Shown: piece by piece, positions 5,546-7,805 of the stretch
Layout of the letters: every line of letters begins with the position of its first letter
How positions within the stretch are numbered: the stretch's first letter is position 1
DNA from: an uncultured Eubacterium sp.
GTDB taxonomy: Bacteria; Bacillota; Clostridia; Lachnospirales; CAG-274
DNA: 7,805 bases
NCBI GenBank assembly: GCA_900545305.1
Contig: UQYD01000062.1
Coordinates: 1 to 7,805 of the forward strand
Reading direction: 5' to 3'
The notes under the pieces: generated by a model
Databases searched by the model: none
Seen by the model: only the letters and a program-made list of their open reading frames with translations
What the model was told of the DNA's origin: nothing
Position numbers and translations under genes: made by a program

Positions 5546-7522
5546 ATGAACAAAATTCATCTTTTGGATAATGGACTTATAAATAAAATTGCTGCCGGTG
5601 AAGTAGTAGAGCGTCCTGCGTCTGTTGTAAAAGAATTAATGGAAAATTCAATAGATGCCGGTGCAACCTCTATTACAGTTGAAATTGCTGAAGGTGGCAC
5701 AAGTGTTATTAAAATTACTGACAACGGTAAGGGTATACCAAAAGATGAAATAAGAACAGCATTTATGCGTCACGCCACAAGTAAAATAGACTCCTTTGAA
5801 GACTTGGAAAATGTTTTAACCCTTGGCTTTAGAGGAGAGGCTCTTTCTTCTATTGCATCTGTTGCACAGGTAGAAATGCTTACCAGAACAGAAAATGACT
5901 CAATGGGTACAAGAATAGTTATAAATGGTGGGGTTGTAGACAGAGAAGAAGAATGTGCTGCAAATGTTGGTACAGTTTTTTATGTAAAAAATATATTCTT
6001 CAACACTCCTGCAAGAAGAAAATTCTTGAAAAAGCCTGCCACAGAAGGTAGCTATATTTCTGAAATAGTAAACAGAATAGCTTTGGGACATCCTAATATT
6101 GCTATTAAATATATTAATAATGGGAATATTGTGTTACAGACAAATGGTGACGGCAATGTGAAAAATTCACTTTTCTATATTTATGGCAAGGATATAGCAT
6201 CTAAAATGCTAAATTTAGAAAGTGAAAAAGAGGGCTATATACTAAAAGGTCTTGTTGGCAAACCTGAATTATCCAGAGGTAATAGAAATTATGAAAATTT
6301 CTTTATTAATGGCAGATTTATAAAATCTACTTTAGTGCAAAATGCTGTTGAAGATGCCTATAAAAATAAAATAATGATAGGTAAATTCCCTATTTTTGCA
6401 TTGAATTTAATTGTTCCGTCAAATACTGTTGATGTAAATGTTCATCCGACAAAGTTAGAAGTAAGATTTTCTGATGAAAACTTTATTTATGATTTAATTT
6501 ATGGAGCAGTTTTAAAGGTTTTAAAAGCAGAAGAACTTATACCTGAGGTAACTTGGGATAAGCCTGTAAAAGAGAAGAAAACTCCTGTTGTTCAGCTAGA
6601 TTTAAATGACGTAAAACCTGAAATAGATAAAAATAAGGCTGTCGAAGCTGAAAAAACACCTTTGGAAGTAATAGAAAAAAGTGCAGACTTTGTTTATGAT
6701 AATAAGGGCATAACTGTTGATGCTGTGCCTAAGCCTAGAGAAAATGATATTTCATTAGCAGAAACACCAGTAAGCTCCAGTGGAAATAATATTTCTAAGG
6801 CTATGGAAATACTCTATGGCAAAGAAGTAGCAAACCCTGAAAAATATGGAATCTCAGCTAGAAATAAAAAAGAAAAGTATGCTGAAATAGATATTACAAA
6901 ATATAAGACAGAACCTGAAATTAAGCATAGAAAAGCTTTTTTCTCTAATTATAAGATTGTAGGACAACTTTTTAGTACCTATTGGATAGTTGAACAAGGT
7001 GAGGATATGTATCTTATAGACCAACACGCAGCCCACGAGAGAGTTCTTTTTGAAAAGTTTACAAAAGACTTAAAAGAAAAGAAAACAGTAAGTCAGTTGT
7101 TGCTACAGCCAGTCGTTGTGGCTCTTACAGATAGAGAAAAGGTAATTGTTGAGGAAAATAGAGAGCTCCTTGAGGGATTTGGCTTTGAATTTGAACAGTT
7201 TGGCGAAAAGGCTTATGCTATAAGAAGTGTTCCATGGGTATTTAATGAGGATACAAGAGCAAGTTTCTTTACTGATATTGTTGATGCTTTAGGCGAAAAC
7301 CATATTTCCAATATTTATGATACTAAGGCTGATGAAATTGCTATGATGAGTTGTAAGGCTGCTGTAAAGGGAAATGATAAATTGAGTTATAGTGAAGCAC
7401 AGGCACTTATTCAGGAATTGCTTAAGCTGGAAGACCCTTTTACTTGCCCACATGGCAGACCTACAATTATAAAAATGAGCAAGTATGAATTGGAAAAGAA
7501 ATTTAAGAGAATACAGGACTAG
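5546..7522 (+). CDS. mutL: DNA mismatch repair protein MutL, endonuclease type
   Basis: MutL links mismatch recognition by MutS to strand removal. In this 658-residue protein the N-terminal GHKL ATPase (about 1-330) shows all motifs: IAAGEVVERPASVVKE with catalytic E30 and Mg-binding N34, DNGKGI (D59), RHATSK, LGFRGEALSSI (93-103), NTPARRKFLKKP (153-164) and VDVNVHPTKLEVRF (295-308). A variable Lys/Glu/Pro-rich linker spans about 335-460. The C-terminal dimerisation/endonuclease domain has D492-Q-H-A-x2-E498-x4-E503, the metal-binding DQHA(x)2E(x)4E motif of nicking MutL proteins, plus SCKAAVK (602-608) and CPHGRP (634-639). Q517-L-L-L-Q-P522 fits the beta-clamp-binding motif. It is therefore expected to nick DNA itself, as in MutH-less bacteria such as B. 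subtilis. It is immediately downstream of mutS. The next start codon is 9 nt after its stop. Confidence 0.98.
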   Translation: MNKIHLLDNGLINKIAAGEVVERPASVVKELMENSIDAGATSITVEIAEGGTSVIKITDNGKGIPKDEIRTAFMRHATSKIDSFEDLENVLTLGFRGEALSSIASVAQVEMLTRTENDSMGTRIVINGGVVDREEECAANVGTVFYVKNIFFNTPARRKFLKKPATEGSYISEIVNRIALGHPNIAIKYINNGNIVLQTNGDGNVKNSLFYIYGKDIASKMLNLESEKEGYILKGLVGKPELSRGNRNYENFFINGRFIKSTLVQNAVEDAYKNKIMIGKFPIFALNLIVPSNTVDVNVHPTKLEVRFSDENFIYDLIYGAVLKVLKAEELIPEVTWDKPVKEKKTPVVQLDLNDVKPEIDKNKAVEAEKTPLEVIEKSADFVYDNKGITVDAVPKPRENDISLAETPVSSSGNNISKAMEILYGKEVANPEKYGISARNKKEKYAEIDITKYKTEPEIKHRKAFFSNYKIVGQLFSTYWIVEQGEDMYLIDQHAAHERVLFEKFTKDLKEKKTVSQLLLQPVVVALTDREKVIVEENRELLEGFGFEFEQFGEKAYAIRSVPWVFNEDTRASFFTDIVDALGENHISNIYDTKADEIAMMSCKAAVKGNDKLSYSEAQALIQELLKLEDPFTCPHGRPTIIKMSKYELEKKFKRIQD

Positions 7523-7526
7523 GGGG
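7521..7526 (+). promoter_or_regulatory. Ribosome binding site of the M50-like gene, overlapping the mutL stop
   Basis: AGGGGG starts in the TAG stop of mutL (7520-7522) and is 5 nt before ATG at 7532. The same AGGGGG hexamer serves the lipoprotein gene at 777. It shows that the last, cut-off reading frame is a translated member of the operon. Confidence 0.68.
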
Positions 7527-7531
7527 ATTTT

Positions 7532-7805
7532 ATGGATATATTGATTTATTACGGCTTGAGAGCTATAGCCGGTGTAATAGTTTTTACACTTTTTGAGTAT
7601 TGCAAGGTTGTTGTAACGACATTACAGGGAGATAATACTCCAAAGCAAAAGGGTAAGATATTACCTAATCCATTAAAATTTGTAGAACCAATAGGTTTTC
7701 TTATTTATGTTTTTACAGGTTATGGTTGGTCAAATCCGGCAGAAACTTCCCCTTTTATGTACAAAAATAGAAAAGTAGGTAATTTACTTACTTATGGTTC
7801 TCCTA
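7532..7805 (+). CDS. M50/site-2-protease-like membrane protein with a lost HExxH motif, N-terminal part (runs off window)
   Basis: Ninety-one codons are visible and the frame is still open at the window edge. A hydrophobic segment (about residues 3-21) is followed by a conserved stretch and a second hydrophobic segment (about 53-65). By eye it aligns with the start of small M50 site-2 proteases, whose usual pattern is FTVHEFAHA, LGDPTAKRQGRLTLNPL, HIDPIG, GFGWAKPV and a later AGP. Here the matching pieces are FTLFEYCKV (18-26), QGDNTPKQKGKILPNPL (32-48), FVEPIG (50-55), GYGWSNPA (63-70) and YGSP (88-91). The zinc-binding HExxH is F21-E22-Y23-C24-K25, so both His ligands are missing while the Glu remains. 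This predicts an integral membrane protein without metalloprotease activity. The third ligand region, normally an NPDG-like motif, is outside the window. It starts 9 nt after mutL and belongs to that operon by position. The family assignment is from remembered consensus, not a search. Its function is unknown. Confidence 0.7.
   Translation, partial: MDILIYYGLRAIAGVIVFTLFEYCKVVVTTLQGDNTPKQKGKILPNPLKFVEPIGFLIYVFTGYGWSNPAETSPFMYKNRKVGNLLTYGSP

Noticed and set aside
1..7805. Search for CRISPR arrays, insertion sequences, tRNA/rRNA genes, attachment sites or phage genes.
   Set aside because: None seen. Coding is nearly continuous, codon use looks uniform, and the only sizeable gap (972-1117) is explained by the terminator and promoter.

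Overview
The window is an AT-rich (roughly one-third G+C by eye) chromosomal segment from a low-GC Gram-positive anaerobe, most likely class Clostridia. Three things suggest this: the gene order miaB – YlbF/YmcA-family gene – mutS – mutL, an endonuclease-type MutL with no MutH, and strong Shine-Dalgarno sites. All genes lie on the + strand. I cannot assign a genus; Oscillospirales is possible but unproven.

Layout. Positions 1-744 hold the 3' part of hemL (glutamate-1-semialdehyde aminomutase, tetrapyrrole synthesis). A very small predicted lipoprotein gene of unknown function follows at 777-971. Positions 972-1117 are non-coding and divide two transcription units: an 11-bp perfect inverted repeat that looks like a terminator, then a near-consensus sigma-A promoter. 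From that promoter a tightly packed operon runs to the window's end: miaB (tRNA ms2i6A methylthiotransferase), a YlbF/YmcA-family gene with a four-cysteine tail, mutS, mutL, and the start of a membrane protein of the M50/site-2-protease family. Gaps within the operon are 2 to 10 bp, and several Shine-Dalgarno sites overlap the preceding gene's stop codon.

How the genes work together. MutS recognises mismatches. MutL carries both its GHKL ATPase and its C-terminal endonuclease motifs, so it is expected to nick the strand itself. MiaB is an Fe-S radical-SAM enzyme modifying A37 of tRNAs. The YlbF-like protein is related to Bacillus RicA/RicF, subunits of a complex reported to bind Fe-S clusters, and its C-terminal Cys cluster fits that.

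Most of the window is well-conserved housekeeping sequence and I see no new multi-gene system. The item most worth a second look is the last gene. It aligns by eye with the conserved start of M50 site-2 proteases, but the zinc-binding HExxH reads FEYCK, so it looks like a catalytically dead relative co-transcribed with mismatch repair. Secondary points are the Cys-rich YlbF tail, a degenerate clamp-binding motif in MutS, and the tiny lipoprotein.
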